Shown: positions 31,221 through 43,739 of the stretch, piece after piece | Layout: the number at the start of each line of letters is the position of its first letter | How positions within the stretch are numbered: the stretch's first letter is position 1 | Assembly (NCBI GenBank): GCA_045837725.1 | Contig: JBEWZL010000237.1 | Location: 121,750 to 185,749, forward strand | Direction: 5' to 3' | DNA length: 64,000 bases | From: Vermamoeba vermiformis | Taxonomy: Eukaryota; Tubulinea; Echinamoebida | The notes under the pieces: generated by a model | Databases searched by the model: none | Told to the model about the DNA's origin: nothing | The model's input: only the letters and a program-made list of their open reading frames with translations | Made by a program: the position numbers and the translations under genes

Positions 31221-33004
31221 ATGGCAGCGGATTTGAGTTCTAAAGTGGTGCGAGAGTCTCGCAGTAAAAGCGATGCAGATTTGTTTTCGCCGTTCTCAAG
31301 GCGTACAAATAGAAATTCGGTGCCACAAAAATTTGATGCGCATATTATGAAATCAATAGTACCCAAGCTGCAGAGTTCTCTGGCGTCAATGGACGAGGAG
31401 TCAAATCCAACTTCAGGAAGCTCAGCTGGCGAGCCAGAGGAGTCAGTATCGATGTCACATTCAAGGTCTAGTCAGCTAATGATACAGCCTGTTGATAGCA
31501 ATCTCAGCATTCAAGATCAAGTTCCAACGGCAAACAGTGAATCGAGCGAACAGGGCTTGACTGAAGTCACAAACGGACAGAAAAATACAATTAATATAGA
31601 CCCAATATCTTCATCACATAGTTCAACAAGAAAACGCATCAATAGCCACGAGAAGACCAAATCCAGTTCAAGCCGAAAAAGCTCTTCGTCAAAAAATTCA
31701 GAAAAATATCACGACGTCGCCAATGACAGTCAAAGTGAAAGCCGCGAGAATGTTTATAATACGAACACGCAATATAGCTATACGAATGGTGCCAATAATA
31801 ATAATTTCAATCACAACTTGACCTCGTCACATCAGCTTGACCACTCTGCTTCTTCTTCGCATGTGAGTAGAAGGTCGAGCAGGGGCTATGATATCACCCT
31901 CAACTACACCAACAACAATCTGCCCATCTACAATCCCATCACTGACAGCGCATCGGTCAGTTCGGATGGACAGCAACAAGAGCTCAAAGACTCGAGTTCA
32001 TCGCGCTGGGAGCTCAATGGCGAGATCAGACGTGCGCGCGACGAGGCAGTGATGGGCACTCCACAGCCTGGCAGCCGAGACCTGCGGAAGCGTGTTCACA
32101 ACCGATCGAGATCCGAATCCACATCGCGGCGGTCGGAAGCAAAGGCGGAACAGAGTTCTCAAAACGAATATAGCAAGGGCACCGAATCTTCTGACGAGGA
32201 CGACGAATCAGCATCAGAAGTGCGCCGCAGACGTATTAAGCGGCGATTGAACTCGAAGATCTTGTCTGAGGACAAAAACAAACGACTACTTTATTTGCAG
32301 TCAGATGAAGTGCAGAAGAATTTTAAAGATTTAAGCACCCTCTCTAATCGCTTCCAGGTACTAAATACAATTATTTCATAATGAGACACAATTTTAAATA
32401 TTAATTTACAAACCAGTCTAAATTGAACGAAATCATGGAATACTTGAACGAGATTGACAAAGGAGAAGAGGGAGCGGAATGCAACGGCAGTAGAATGTTG
32501 TCGTTAAACCAACGGTATGAATTTAAATTAAATTCCGCAATTCTTACGAAGTTGTCGGATTCGTTACCCCCTCTAAATATCTGAAACTAATGCCATGTTA
32601 ATAACAGCAAAGAAGAATTAGATTCGATGGAAGAGTTGATGAAGATACTCAATTACACCAAAGAGTTCATTGTCGTGCGCAACAAGACAATACTCGAGCG
32701 CAAAGCACGTCTCGAACACACGTACTTGCAGCACCAACAGCAACAGCTCGAAGCTGAAGAAGAAGAGAAGCGTCGCGAGGACAGTGAGCGCGATGAACTG
32801 GCGCGCAGTCGACGTCGCAAGAGTGGCTCAGGCGGCAGCAGTTCAATGAGCAGTCGCAAGAGTCTGCGCCAATCAGGGGAGAGCAGTCGTTATCACTCGG
32901 GGGTCAGTCGACAGCACTCGCAGTGGTCTGCCTCACCGACCAGCTCCTCGCGCGGCAACGGCTCAGTCAACTCACGGCTGAACAGTCGACCGAACTGGAA
33001 GTGA
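31221..33004 (+). CDS. Ser-rich protein with C-terminal coiled coil, unknown function
   Basis: Exons 31221-32357, 32417-32514 and 32608-33004 give 543 residues. The first 360 residues are disordered and Ser/Asn/Gln-rich (SSSRKSSSSKNSEK, NNNNFNHNL). Residues about 365-480 form a charged coiled coil (SKLNEIMEYLNEIDK, MEELMKILNYTKEF, QLEAEEEEKRREDSERDEL), and the tail is Ser/Arg/Gly-rich. The N-terminal piece (SRRTNRNSVPQKFDAHIMKSIVPKL) could be a short linear motif. There is no membrane segment or known domain. A cytoskeletal or centrosomal scaffold is conceivable from the layout only. The start is the ATG after a purine-rich leader. A plus-strand AATAAA lies near 33278. Confidence 0.7.
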
Positions 33005-33390
33005 GCCAAGCAGTCAGCACGCACCCACCTCATTTGTACAAATTACCCGCACCACACCCACCCTCTCACCTCATCATCTTTTGGCCCTCACTTGTCGCAG
33101 CACCACCACTGCGCAGTGCGGACTTAACCCAGCCTTAATGTATAGAACAGACTAGAACATTCCCGCAGATGTTATATTTAACTTGTCTCGTGTAAATTAT
33201 TTGTGCCGCTAACTGCAGCAAAAAATACAATGCAATCAACGCAGCAGCGGTGCTTGTAGGGGCATCGCTGATGAAATGAATAAAAACCCCTCAAATAACC
33301 ACTGTGTAATTCGCATGGGTTTATATGACTGAGAATACTGCTGACCCATCTCTGTACAATGAGGTATTTACAATAGACCGTTATGCTGGT
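33005..33390. other. convergent intergenic region
   Basis: 386 bases between two 3' ends. An AATAAA near 33278 on the plus strand probably ends the Ser-rich gene. Otherwise I see a pyrimidine-rich tract at 33020-33110 and nothing else. Confidence 0.4.
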
Positions 33391-35159
33391 CTAATACTCG
33401 TCCGGATCTTCGCGCAACAATTCAATGCCTGTTTCTTCGAATTGCAACTGCACTTGTCTCAATATTGGTCGCGTGCCCAAATACAACTTCTTCAAGTGCT
33501 TCATGCGACGCAATCCCAGCATGCCAGCAGTAGAAGCAGTGTTTGACACGGAGACTCGCAGTTCACGCATGACAGGACTGGTGATCTCTCGCAGTGTTGC
33601 ATCATCGCAGTCACCACTCACACTACTCGCGGAGAACACGCGCAATCGAGCTCCGCAACCCTCTGTGAATCGTTAGACAAGGTCCATTAAGAGTGTCTGT
33701 TTTGACTTACTCTGGAAGTACTGCTGAATACTGAAGCTGGTGACTGAAGTGCGAGTCAAGTGCAGCTCTTTGAGTGCTTTGTACGCAGACAATTCATCGA
33801 GCAGTTCAGGACCCAGTTTGTTGCAGCCACTCGCAGCAAAGTACGTGAGACGAGGGAATCGTTTGGACATGTTTTTGAATGCTGTGCTTCGAGTTAGTGT
33901 CATTCAGTATATCGCACTACATACCTTTCATAGTCACTGCGCTGTTCTTCTTGACACTCAAGTGTTCCAAGTGAGGTAATTTCACAGCTGCGAAATCATC
34001 GGTCAAATTCAAATCAATCCAAGTTAGCGAGTAGAGGCGCCAGCTGTTGATGCTGTCAATGGGTGGGTGATGAATGGTCTTCGTCAAGTCGAGTATTTGC
34101 AAGCTATTCACAGTTAGATTGACGTACTTATGTAGAGTCAGACTTGACTTACTTGGGGAATGAGCGTGGCAACGATTGCGCGGACTTCTCTGTAAGTGGC
34201 ACATTGCGCAGACAGAGTTCATACAACTGCGGGCCAGTTATGTCTTCAAGTGACATGGCCAAGTCTGGGTTGGTCGGAGGCAATGTGAGTGACAGGCTCT
34301 TCAAGTGCTTGCACAACAACGCAATGGCTTCGAGGTCATTCTTGGACAGTTGTTGAATGTGGGGCAGTGACAGGTACCGCAAATTAGTCAAAAGCGCGAA
34401 TCTGAAATGACGCGTGTCAAAACCTGACACGTCACACTCATAAATTTGAAATCTTTCCATACCCGGTCGGTAAGCTGCAGCTCGGTCCCCAATGGAGTCG
34501 CACTAAATTAGACATGAGCTTTTGGTCGAGTTGGATCAAGCATGTTTCGTAAGTGCTTTTGACAACCCGCAAGGAGCGCACATTGTGCAGTGGTTGACCT
34601 GCATTCAGAGAGGCGATTGTGACCGTCTAAATTGAATTAGTTTTCCAGTAAAGAATTGAATTGACGTACAATGTGTTCTAGCCGAGGGAATGGTGTCGTG
34701 ATCGCGTTCGACGACTTGTTGATCAGTGTTCGGAGATTTGGGCAGTTCTTGAGTACCAAATCCAAAACGAACCGCAGTCCATGTCTTTCTGATATTCTCA
34801 AGCTTTTGACAAATTGACCTGCAACGGAAAATTAGAAATAAATCCACGTACGGATCGGACGCCGTACCTTTTTGCTCCAAAGCTGTTTTAAATCCGTCTT
34901 TATCGGCCCATTTAAATAAGGTTGAAATATACCGATACCGTATTTTGTCTTGGTTGCCAATCTGCAGGAAAAGTTTGCATACCCTCAATGCCGAAGGCAG
35001 CGAGTCCGGAGCAATCTTGGAGACGATTCTTGTAATTATTTCTGGTGGCAGGTCAAGCAGCTTGAGCTCATTACGATTTTTTCTCTTTTTTGTAGGGCGA
35101 TCGGATGCGATCTGTTCCTTATTTCTTTTTAAACTGCGCTGCAGCTGCTCGATATTCAT
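33391..35159 (-). CDS. F-box and leucine-rich-repeat protein
   Basis: Seven exons (35159-34868, 34818-34670, 34626-34463, 34401-34153, 34103-33925, 33881-33711, 33662-33391) give 491 residues with closing phases. A basic N-terminus (PTKKRKNRNEL) is followed by an F-box at about residues 32-70 (LKLLDLPPEIITRIVSKI...LPSALRVCKLF), then about 400 residues of irregular LRRs with recurring L..L.L.......L.L patterns (LRYLSLPHIQQL, LQILDLTKTIH, LKELHLTRTSVTSF, LKKLYLGTRP). Such proteins bind Skp1 through the F-box and recruit substrates to SCF ubiquitin ligases through the LRRs. The substrate is unknown. Dictyostelid and acanthamoebid genomes carry many such proteins. Confidence 0.8.
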
Positions 35160-35353
35160 CGGTGAGGCAAAAGATAAAGTTTATATAATACAATGTTGGC
35201 AACAACTCTGAATTATTGTTCTTCTCTCTCGCGTACTGGTTCAAATGTCTAGTTACGATTCAAAATTCATAAATCACCGAGGAAATCTCGCTTGAGTTTA
35301 AATCAATTTACTAAGTTTGTCGTAGTATAACGCAATGCTTGCTGAAGAAGATA

Positions 35354-37021
35354 TTACACGAGCTTTTGAACTTTGTGGAACACTCGTACCCAGTTGAAGT
35401 CGCCGTCTACCTCGTCTGGACAATCCTCAAGCGGCACAGGGCCCAAGCTCGATGATGTGTTGCAGAGGTTCTCAATAGGAATTGTAGTGGCAGGGGGTGC
35501 TGGTGCCGGCGAGATGAGGTCTGCTTTTCTCTTTCTTCCTCGCTTCTTCGCTGGCTTCACGAGCTGCGTCGTGTCATCGGCTGGCGAATGGTTACTACAT
35601 TACTCATCTATATGTAACTTACCGTCCCACCAAGCGAAATCTTGGGTCTCAGGCACCGCGGCTTGGCCTTCTTTCTTAATTGGTATGGCTGAAGCGTCCA
35701 CGCTGGTCTGATCGTACACCACGGGCCCTTGCACTCTGCGACGTAGATTATAGCGCCCTTTAGTGTCATCGCAGTCAAACACGTGAGACAACGCTTGACT
35801 TTGTTCAATGCAGTCCCGAGTGCCCATAATAGGCAGGTCTCGAATCAATGCCTTATGTTTGCGACGAGGTTTCTCCGGAGCAGCAGTGGCTGAATTATCT
35901 GTGGAGACTGATGTGGGTTGTGTTGCAACGATTGGCTCAGGCGAGCTGACAGGTTCCACAATCTGTGTCTGCTCAGGGCTGAAAGACGGACCTGCGGGTT
36001 CAGGCTCATTGGCTACCATAGGAACTAACGCGACTTTGTTGGAGAGGCAGGAGATGACGGATTGTTCGAAGAACTCGAGCTGATGAGACTCTTTCTTGTC
36101 GACCATTTCTTTGACTTGCTGGATGATCTCTTGCGCGAACTCTTTCATCTTCTTGTCTTGCTGTTTTTGAAAGTTCCCAAGTACTTTTGTAATAGTCTTC
36201 TCAAAAGAACCCAACGCCGTCTTCCATTCTTCGGTTTTGTTGTCCTTCTGAGATGAGTAAGTCAGTTAAAACAGATCTAGTTGCTGTTGGTTGACTTACA
36301 GTGGATGTAGAAGATTGACCAGTCACGGAACGGGTATCGGAGACCTTTTTGACGTCTTCGGCCACTGTTTTAGTAAGTTAATGACAGACAGCTGAGGATC
36401 GGGCAATTCTTTTGCATACATGTTTGAAGAAGCGAAACGACTGGTTGAATGACCTTCTCTTGGCTCGCTTCTAAGTTTTGAGAGCTGCTTTTAAGATCGT
36501 CAGATAAGGACTTGAGCTGCGCTTGACTGGCGTTGACGGTGGATTTGATTTCGTCGAGCATCCTGCTTTGTTCTGGAGCGCGTTAACAGGGTCGACATAC
36601 CATGCCAATACGTACCACTAATCATTTTCTTTTGCTCTACTAAGTCTGGTTCCAGACCAGATCCGGAGTCGCGTAGCGGATCGTTATTGTAACGGGGTTC
36701 ATAGAGGCGCTGTTGTGAGGACTCGTACTAAAATTCATGAGAATACGCAATGTTAATTAGAACCAAGCAGCATACATATTCTTGCGAATCAAGTGGTTCG
36801 GAGTTTCTCTGCGAGTCATTGTAATCGTTAATTGATCTTGACGCGGGCATGCCAAATCGAATTGGCTGAGGTCCTGTTCGGCGAGGTGGCTCTCTTAATA
36901 TTGGCCTATCGAGAATTAATCCAGTATTTACGCTAACATTTCGAGTTTTCGCTTACCGAGGAGCATTCATGTCGATCGGACGTTGCTGATAGTAGCTAGG
37001 TTGAGGTTGTCTTCGTAACAT
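35354..37021 (-). CDS. hypothetical nuclear protein with coiled coil and AT-hook-like motif
   Basis: Seven exons (37021-36957, 36905-36776, 36727-36616, 36572-36420, 36364-36300, 36247-35623, 35580-35354) give 458 residues. The N-terminus is rich in Tyr, Arg, Pro and Gln (MLRRQPQPSYYQQRP). A helical segment (MLDEIKSTVNASQAQLKSLSDDLKS) and a second one (MKEFAQEIIQQVKEMVDKK) predict a coiled coil. The C-terminal half is Pro/Ser-rich with RRRVQGPVVYDQ and a basic AT-hook-like KPAKKRGRKRKADL. I do not recognise the family. A DNA-bound scaffold, for example in recombination or transcription, fits the composition, but this is inference only. Confidence 0.7.
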
Positions 37022-37180
37022 TCTTTCTATCTACGGGCTATATGTTGCGTTCGCTTGAACAAAAGAATAATTTGAACCAAAGTTAGTTTTTTTGTCTCCA
37101 GTACGCGCGAAGAAAATTGACCAATCAGAGACAAGAAAGGCGCGTGTTAGGCAATTTCCGATTGAATAGTGATGTTTATA

Positions 37181-37630
37181 TTACATTTGAGGTTTTTTGA
37201 AATAAAGGCTCATCTGCCTCCGCGTCCAAGCTTGTTCTTCGCGTTCAACTTCATCCTACGATATAAAAATTATTTAAAATCAGAAAAATATTGTAATGCC
37301 ATATACATATGATCGATGTTATATTGGTTATATCGCAATTATTCTAAATATTCTCCTTACGCTTTTCTCTTTCATGCAGTTCCATCTGTCATTCAGTTGC
37401 TGATTACAGCCTACTACAGGCACCCACGCTTGTTTGGCACACTCTTCCCACAACTGCGCGTATACTTCGCACTCTTTAACGATAATAGCTTTGGCTCTGG
37501 CTTTCTGTTGCTGGCCAGTCTGCTTGACTGCAGCCATCATTAAATCATTATTCTCTGGGCTCCAATCAGGAGCTATATCTTTCATATCGCGTGTGAAATA
37601 TTTAAACTCTGGCGTAGTATTAGTGCTCAT
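37181..37630 (-). CDS. twin CX9C mitochondrial protein, CMC1-like
   Basis: Exons 37630-37361 and 37255-37181 give 114 residues. The central hairpin has two CX9C motifs, CEVYAQLWEEC and CNQQLNDRWNC, separated by 10 residues (AKQAWVPVVG). This arrangement is typical of intermembrane-space proteins imported by the Mia40 disulfide relay. The spacing and the hydrophobic link resemble CMC1 more than CMC2, both cytochrome c oxidase assembly factors. The N-terminus (MSTNTTPEFKYFTRDMKDIAPDWSPENNDLMMAAVKQ) is longer than usual. The C-terminal exon is a charged helix (DEVEREEQAWTRRQM). It shares an 88-base divergent promoter with the next gene. Confidence 0.7.
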
Positions 37631-37718
37631 TGTGTTGTTCACTCGCGATCAGTGATTTTCATAAAAGTTCAACCAGTGCACGAAGCAATTAATTTTCTAA
37701 ATGCGCTGAGCAACAACC
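37631..37718. promoter_or_regulatory. 88-base bidirectional promoter
   Basis: Only 88 bases separate the start codons of the minus-strand CMC1-like gene and the plus-strand helical-repeat gene, so both 5' leaders and promoters are packed here. Confidence 0.55.
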
Positions 37719-40700
37719 ATGAGCAAGGATTATATTCAAAAGCTCATTGGGCACGTAATTGAAGCGAACACTGGGTTGGAAGCGCCTTCTCCAGATGCAG
37801 TTCGTGCTCTGCAGAAATGCTTTCAAAATCCAAAGCAGATTGATATAGGTAATGAATAGTACCCAAATAATATTATTACACGCGCTATGAAATGATAACC
37901 GAATGCTAGCACAAAAATTGATCCGGAAGCTAAATCAATTTGATACGCACAGCTTCCTAAAATCACAATAATTTTTTTAAATAATTAATTGGCAATGGAC
38001 GGATCAATATTTCAAGCGTGCGCTATAATAGCTCGAAGTTTAGAATTATTATGTTATTAATTTTGTATTAGCTTACAAAAAGGTGATTGAAAGATTAGAA
38101 ACGAACAAGAAGCACACCTCTCAAATAACAGCCAAATGTATTCGATTATTGAAGTCAGAATTGCTCAGATATTTCCCCAGTGATGACACGCTGATCGAGA
38201 TCGACAAATTTTGTCAACGTTTTCAAACTGTTGACGAAGATGAGCGTAAAGTACGTTATAATTGCTAATAGACAATAAGTACTCACGATATTTAGTCACT
38301 GTCATATATTCGTGCCATTATAGCTCGCGTGGACAAACAAAAACAACGCGGACAAGATCTGGCGACCTCTACTGGCAGCAGCGCACACAAAACTAGATCT
38401 AACAGTCGTCACGAGTCGAAGAAGTCAATCAAGACTTCGGGAGGAAAGCGAACAAAGCGAAGAACACGTGATGGTCAGTTTAAATTCGATCAATATGCAG
38501 TTGATGTTAACCGGATAATTCGCAGACAAGTCCAATCGCGATCTCATTGCCAATATGATGTTGTTGAAGTTGGCTAAGCCTTCACCAGCGCGTAAGTAGA
38601 GCCCTATCATTCAATAGAGCACTCCTTAACCTAAGTGTCATGCAGGTGACCGATTGACATTTGTTAATTTCCCGCTGTTCGGAGGTCAGTTCCCTTCACC
38701 CAATTTGTCCAAACAAGACGTGTTCTCCATTGACAACGATCATTTGCTCGAGAGACTGAGTGTTGTCAGCATGTCAAAGAAGACGTACGTGAAATTTCTT
38801 ATTTGCACCACAGTCTGACACTTTGACAGCGAGGAGAGACAAATGTACCGCAGTTATCGTCGCACACCGTCCTTGTTTCAGTACAAGTACTACAAGTCGC
38901 AGTCACGACTAGACGCAGGCAATCAACTGATCGAGTCACTCTTGGAGGCTGTCGTGCACCCTGACAACAATCAGCCCCCTGAAGCACGCCTCACTGCATA
39001 TAAACTGCTCATTAAGGTACGTATACAGCGTTATATTATTATCCATGGCGCTTGCTCACTCGTAGTGCAGCTGTTCATCGATGTGTACTGCGAGGACGGT
39101 GATGTAGGCACAGCGATTGTGATGCAAGTGATCACTGAGATGTTGCAGACTGGTGTGTTGGAGACCACACTGCAAGCGTTCAATGTCCTGTTCAATCTCA
39201 CTGTGCACTTACAAATGTTGGAAGAGGTGCCTTTCTTCGATGTTGAGGGTGAGTCGTGCACGAGCATTACATTGTATGTGGTCTAATTAGCATTCAGGCG
39301 ATGGCACAACATTCAGAATTAGTCGCTATCAAGATCAGCTGTTTGGAGTGTTGAAAGAATCGCTCGTGCAATTGATTCTGCAAAATGAGACACGACGCAA
39401 AGTGTGGTTTGCAGCGATGAATATACTGTTGTATTTTATCACCAGCAACGGACAAATATCGCGCGAGAAGTGAGTGACGAGTCACATATTTAACTCACCT
39501 CGTATTCTAATCTGTTGCTAGGGTGATGAGTTTGGATGGTCGCGTGTTGCCAGCATTCTTCAACAACATTGACTACATTAGCGATGAAGTCTATCGCAAT
39601 CTCGTGCGCATGTTGATCAACTACGTCTACATTGAAGTGTCGCCATTCAATGCCGCATCAAGTCCCCCGCCTAGTGAGTCTAATCTTCCTACAACATTTG
39701 AACTCGATGCCGCGCGATTGACGAGCTGCGGCGGAATTTCATTTGTAATCTCGCTCTATCTCCGGTCCCGCTCACCTGAGGCCAATGACAACTTGTTCAC
39801 GCTGATCTACGACTACATTGTGCTCAGCTACAATCGCCGCAAGACAGTGCAGCCCTCGAATGGCCTGCCGCTCGCGACCAAGAAAGAAGAAGAGATTGCG
39901 CAGTTCATGCTCATCTTCGAGCTGTTGCAGCGACTAGAAGCGAGTCAGTACTTCACACAGCTGTTCAAGACTTTGCCCGATGGGTTTGTCGAGCGAGTGC
40001 TCAAGTTCATTGCCACCGAATGCGCTCCTAAATCCTCGCTATCAAACACCACTGGCACTGGTCTCAATAATTCGCGGCCCTCGAGTCCTGGTCGCAGTGA
40101 GATGAACAGTTTGCAACGACTGTACGAGAAGATTGACAAGGCCTACTTGCAACTCGTGCTCGGAGACTTGGCCAAGCTCGTGCTGCACTTTAACAAGGTG
40201 CGTTATCTACAGCTCTAGTAATACTCGATTTACTAACGATTGAACAGTTGCCCGATGAGTTCGACGTGATCGTGCGTGATGCAGTGACGAAGGGCGAGTT
40301 GAGTGACAGCAACAGCAAGACATTGAGCGAGTTAGTCAATTCGAGTGTGGACTCGGATAGAAAACACGGCGAGGTACGTGCTACTGATAGTGTTTTTACG
40401 ATACATTACTGACTCTATTCAGACCATGTTGGTGCGCATTAAACGTGAAATTTCACGCAACCCTCAGAAATACTCAGCGTCATTTGTTAATACCGTTGAT
40501 GGAGTGTTCAACAAGTACGTATTAGCACCAGACAGCTACTTTTAGAATCGAAGCTGACACTTTTACCTGCAGATTGATCTCCGCACAGTCCCCGAAAGTG
40601 CGCAGAATTTATTTGGCAGTGACTGAAAAATTAATTCTGTCGCACAAGAGCAAGGTAAGAGCGCACTCATAGTCTTATATGACGGATTCTAATACTGCGC

Positions 40701-41516
40701 AGATGCAAACACACGGCGAGGAGCCAGTGTTGAATGAAATGTTCAAGCTGTTGAACGACAATTTGACAGCAATACTCGCAACACAAGAGAACAACGAGCA
40801 GAACTTGATGTACATGTTTGACATTATCTTCAACTTGGTTAAATACACGCCGAGTAAGTATCACTGGACTCAAGTAACAAAGCTAATTCCTCGCAGTCAT
40901 GAGCGAGAAAGAGGCGCAGTCCCTCGGTGCAGCATTGGGTCACATGGCCCCGCCCTCCACCGAACACTATCACCTGTACGAGATCTCGCCTTATCATCAC
41001 ACCAACAATCCACTCGGCGCATTCGACGTGCGCGAGCGACAGTTCATTGAAGGTCGTGTTTGGATACCGCGCACACATTTGCAACGCCTAGCTGTTGGAC
41101 CACTGCGCGACATCTTCTTGCGACTACCACCGCGCTTGACGTCATTAGTGCGCGTGATGTTGCTGTACCTGTTGATTGACAAGTGCAAGGACAGCAAGAC
41201 TGACATGCAGACTGTCGGTGGCACTACATTCTTCAAGAACTTGTTGGACGACAATGACCCGCAAATCTCATTGTAAGTACTCAGTGTATTGACAAGTGAC
41301 ACGTGTCTAATTCTGTTCTTTAGCATGGCAAGTCGGTTCTTGATTGACAAGTTGCAACAAGAACGACCAGACCAGTTCAAAGACATTGTAAATACTTTGC
41401 TCGACAAGGCTGTGCAAGCAAATGACGAGAAGTTGATGAACAATCCGTATTTGCAGATCAAAGCCATCATGCAGATGAAGGACCGCAAGAATCGCAATCG
41501 CTTGTCCTTCTTGTAA
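37719..41516 (+). CDS. large helical-repeat protein of unknown function, 15 exons
   Basis: Fifteen exons (37719-37848, 38072-38250, 38296-38473, 38526-38591, 38646-38784, 38830-39016, 39071-39248, 39298-39469, 39522-40197, 40248-40373, 40423-40514, 40573-40654, 40703-40853, 40897-41272, 41324-41516) close to 974 residues. The protein is almost all alpha-helical, with hydrophobic patterns like ARM/HEAT repeats (IVMQVITEMLQTGVLETTLQAFNVLFNLTV). A basic Ser-rich loop lies near residue 150 (KKSIKTSGGKRTKRRTRD). Conserved-looking segments are APPSTEHYHLYEISPYHH, FIEGRVWIPRTHLQRLAV and LPPRLTSLVRVMLLYLLIDK. I see no catalytic motif, signal peptide or membrane segment. I do not recognise the family by eye; a scaffold or trafficking factor is the default guess. 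Confidence 0.8.
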
Positions 41517-41603
41517 CATTTTTCACGATTTAAAATGATGTACTTTTAATTCATTGGTTTATTGTTTCCGCATACTATTTACAACAATTATTCGCTTCTT
41601 ATT

Positions 41604-43319
41604 TTACAAAAATGCAAGAACCACAATAGCTAAAGCAGAGGCAGTCAATTGTGCTGCACCGCTGGTACGTTCATTGCCGTCAGTCTCTTGAGGGCCAGCA
41701 GCAATAGCGCGAATGTGAACGGCCTTGTCGCACGTCTTGTAGCGAGGCACGTGATTGGCGTACAGGGACGAGGTCAACGCGATGTCTTTATAGGTCACGC
41801 CGACTGGTCCTTCGTACGCGACTTCAACGACAGCAGTGAACTCGAAGGTGTCTAAATCAGCGTCAGCGGGGAACAGGTCAGTCTTCGCATCACCAATGCT
41901 GACGTCAATCTCGAAGCCAATCGATGAGGGCGTGTGCGGTGTGATGGCAAATGCATTGGCTTGAGCGATAGACGATGTGAACAGCTCGTTGTAGATCGGA
42001 GTGGCGTGCCTGTCCTTGGAGGACGTTATGAACACTGACCGTACTTTAGTCGCCAAGATTTGCACGCGTTCAGCATTGACAGTGGCCAAGAAGTAGGCGC
42101 GTTGTCCGTTCATGAACGCAGTCTTCAAAGTGGTGTGCTGGTAGTCTTGGAAGATGGTCAAATCACCTTTGAGACGCACGTCGTGACTGACGCTGTAGCA
42201 GAAGTCTTCAGAGACAATAATTGATGCGATGACATCTGACTCGAGATCTGTCTTGCACACCTCCACCTGACCGCGGCACTCGAAAGCCATCGTCAAGTTG
42301 TATTGACCACTCAATGAGCACACGTGAGAGGCATCGAGCTTGACCATGATGCGTTGCATGCATTCACTGCCGTAGTCTTCAGTGCACACGTGATTGGCCA
42401 CAGCGACAGTGGCCTCAATGTCTTTGGGGATCTGATGATAGTACAATGAGCATGTGTCGTAACGATTAGAATAGGCACTTACATTGAGCTTGGTAACCTC
42501 GGAGATTCGGAGAGGATAGGGCAGTGTGGTGAGGTACTCCAAGAATCCGCTGTTGGAGACCGGATCGTAAATTTGAGTGATGATGATGGCGCTCATGCTT
42601 TGCTTGGCAGTGCTGCGAGCAACACGAGTGATCTCAGAAGCGACCTACGTAACAATAAATTGGATTAATATCCCAGCTAATCGATAGCGGAACAATTAAT
42701 TTATTTTAAGATCTTCACTTACAACTGTCTTCTTAGGGAATCTGATTTCCATGCGAAGCACGGACTCGGTGGTACGAGTCAATGGAGTGCCGCGCAAGTC
42801 ACCAATCTTGTCCTTTTGAGCGACCTTGAGTGCAGCTGAAAGAAGAAAACTGCGAGTTTCGTCTTTGCGAACGAATCCACAGTCCACAGCCTTGGAGAGC
42901 GGCATGTGAAGAGTGAATACATCATCGCAAGCATCGAGCTTCTTAGACCACATTTCACCAGGGTAAGCGCAGCTCTCATCGCCGTTCAAAAAGCTAATGG
43001 CCGAATCCAATCTGTTGGCCACAACAGGAGCTCGGATGACCAAAGTAAGCATTTCATTGAGCGTATTGCTTTGTTCTTGGTCAATATAAGCAGGGTAGTT
43101 GCTGCTAAGATCAGCAGGAGGTTTGATATCGCATTGTGAATCCACTTTCAACAAGCAATCGCCAAGTGAATCTGCGCTGCTAGCAAACCCAGAATAGCAG
43201 CTGCACCATTTTCCAATGCGAGAGCCAGCAGGTTGATCATTATTTAAGCATTGTGCGCTAATGTAGCCAGTTAATAGTAGGATGCAGAAAATTCCAAACA
43301 GATGCCGTAGTAGTTTCAT
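41604..43319 (-). CDS. secreted, probably GPI-anchored protein, unknown family
   Basis: Exons 43319-42723, 42644-42483 and 42431-41604 give 528 residues. A signal peptide (MKLLRHLFGIFCILLLTGYISA) is followed by a Cys-containing region with CSCYSGF, a middle part with MSAIIITQIYDPVSNSGFL, and a beta-rich second half with spaced Cys. The C-terminus has a Ser/Gly-rich cleavage region and a hydrophobic end (AAQLTASALAIVVLAFL), the pattern of a GPI attachment signal. N-glycosylation sites such as NLT are present. There is no recognisable domain. Its 3' end converges on the helical-repeat gene, 87 bases away. Confidence 0.75.
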
Positions 43320-43739
43320 TTGTGGTGTTGTACTTGTACGTAGTTCGTTTATGTAGTGAACAGCCAAAAATTGTTTTTGTCCGTCGCGGTGGATTGCTGC
43401 CAAGGATTAAGAATTCCTTAACCAACCATTATTTCCTTTTATGGTAATTTTGGTGAGATTGGAACCTCGTTTTGACTTGCGCTTCCGAGGCAATCGCAGT
43501 AATTGCTGGTTTGATATTCCGCATGTTCGACCTTGACTAATGTTGACCGTTAGCTGAGTCATTCGGCCACGGCAACTGCAGAAAGGAATAATTACTCAGA
43601 TCCGTGGATAAATGCGCAGTTATTCGTATTGAATTATTTTATCGGATTATTGTGGGATATTTACATGGATTATTAACATAAAGCGATTCATTCGTCAACC
43701 TGCCTAGTCTCACTGGTGCATCTGAATCCGTCCCGGATC
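43320..43739. other. intergenic, no gene seen
   Basis: 420 bases between the RDM1-like stop and the secreted-protein start (both minus strand). The 120 bases nearest the start hold a GC-mixed leader. Nothing repeated or structured was found. Confidence 0.4.
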
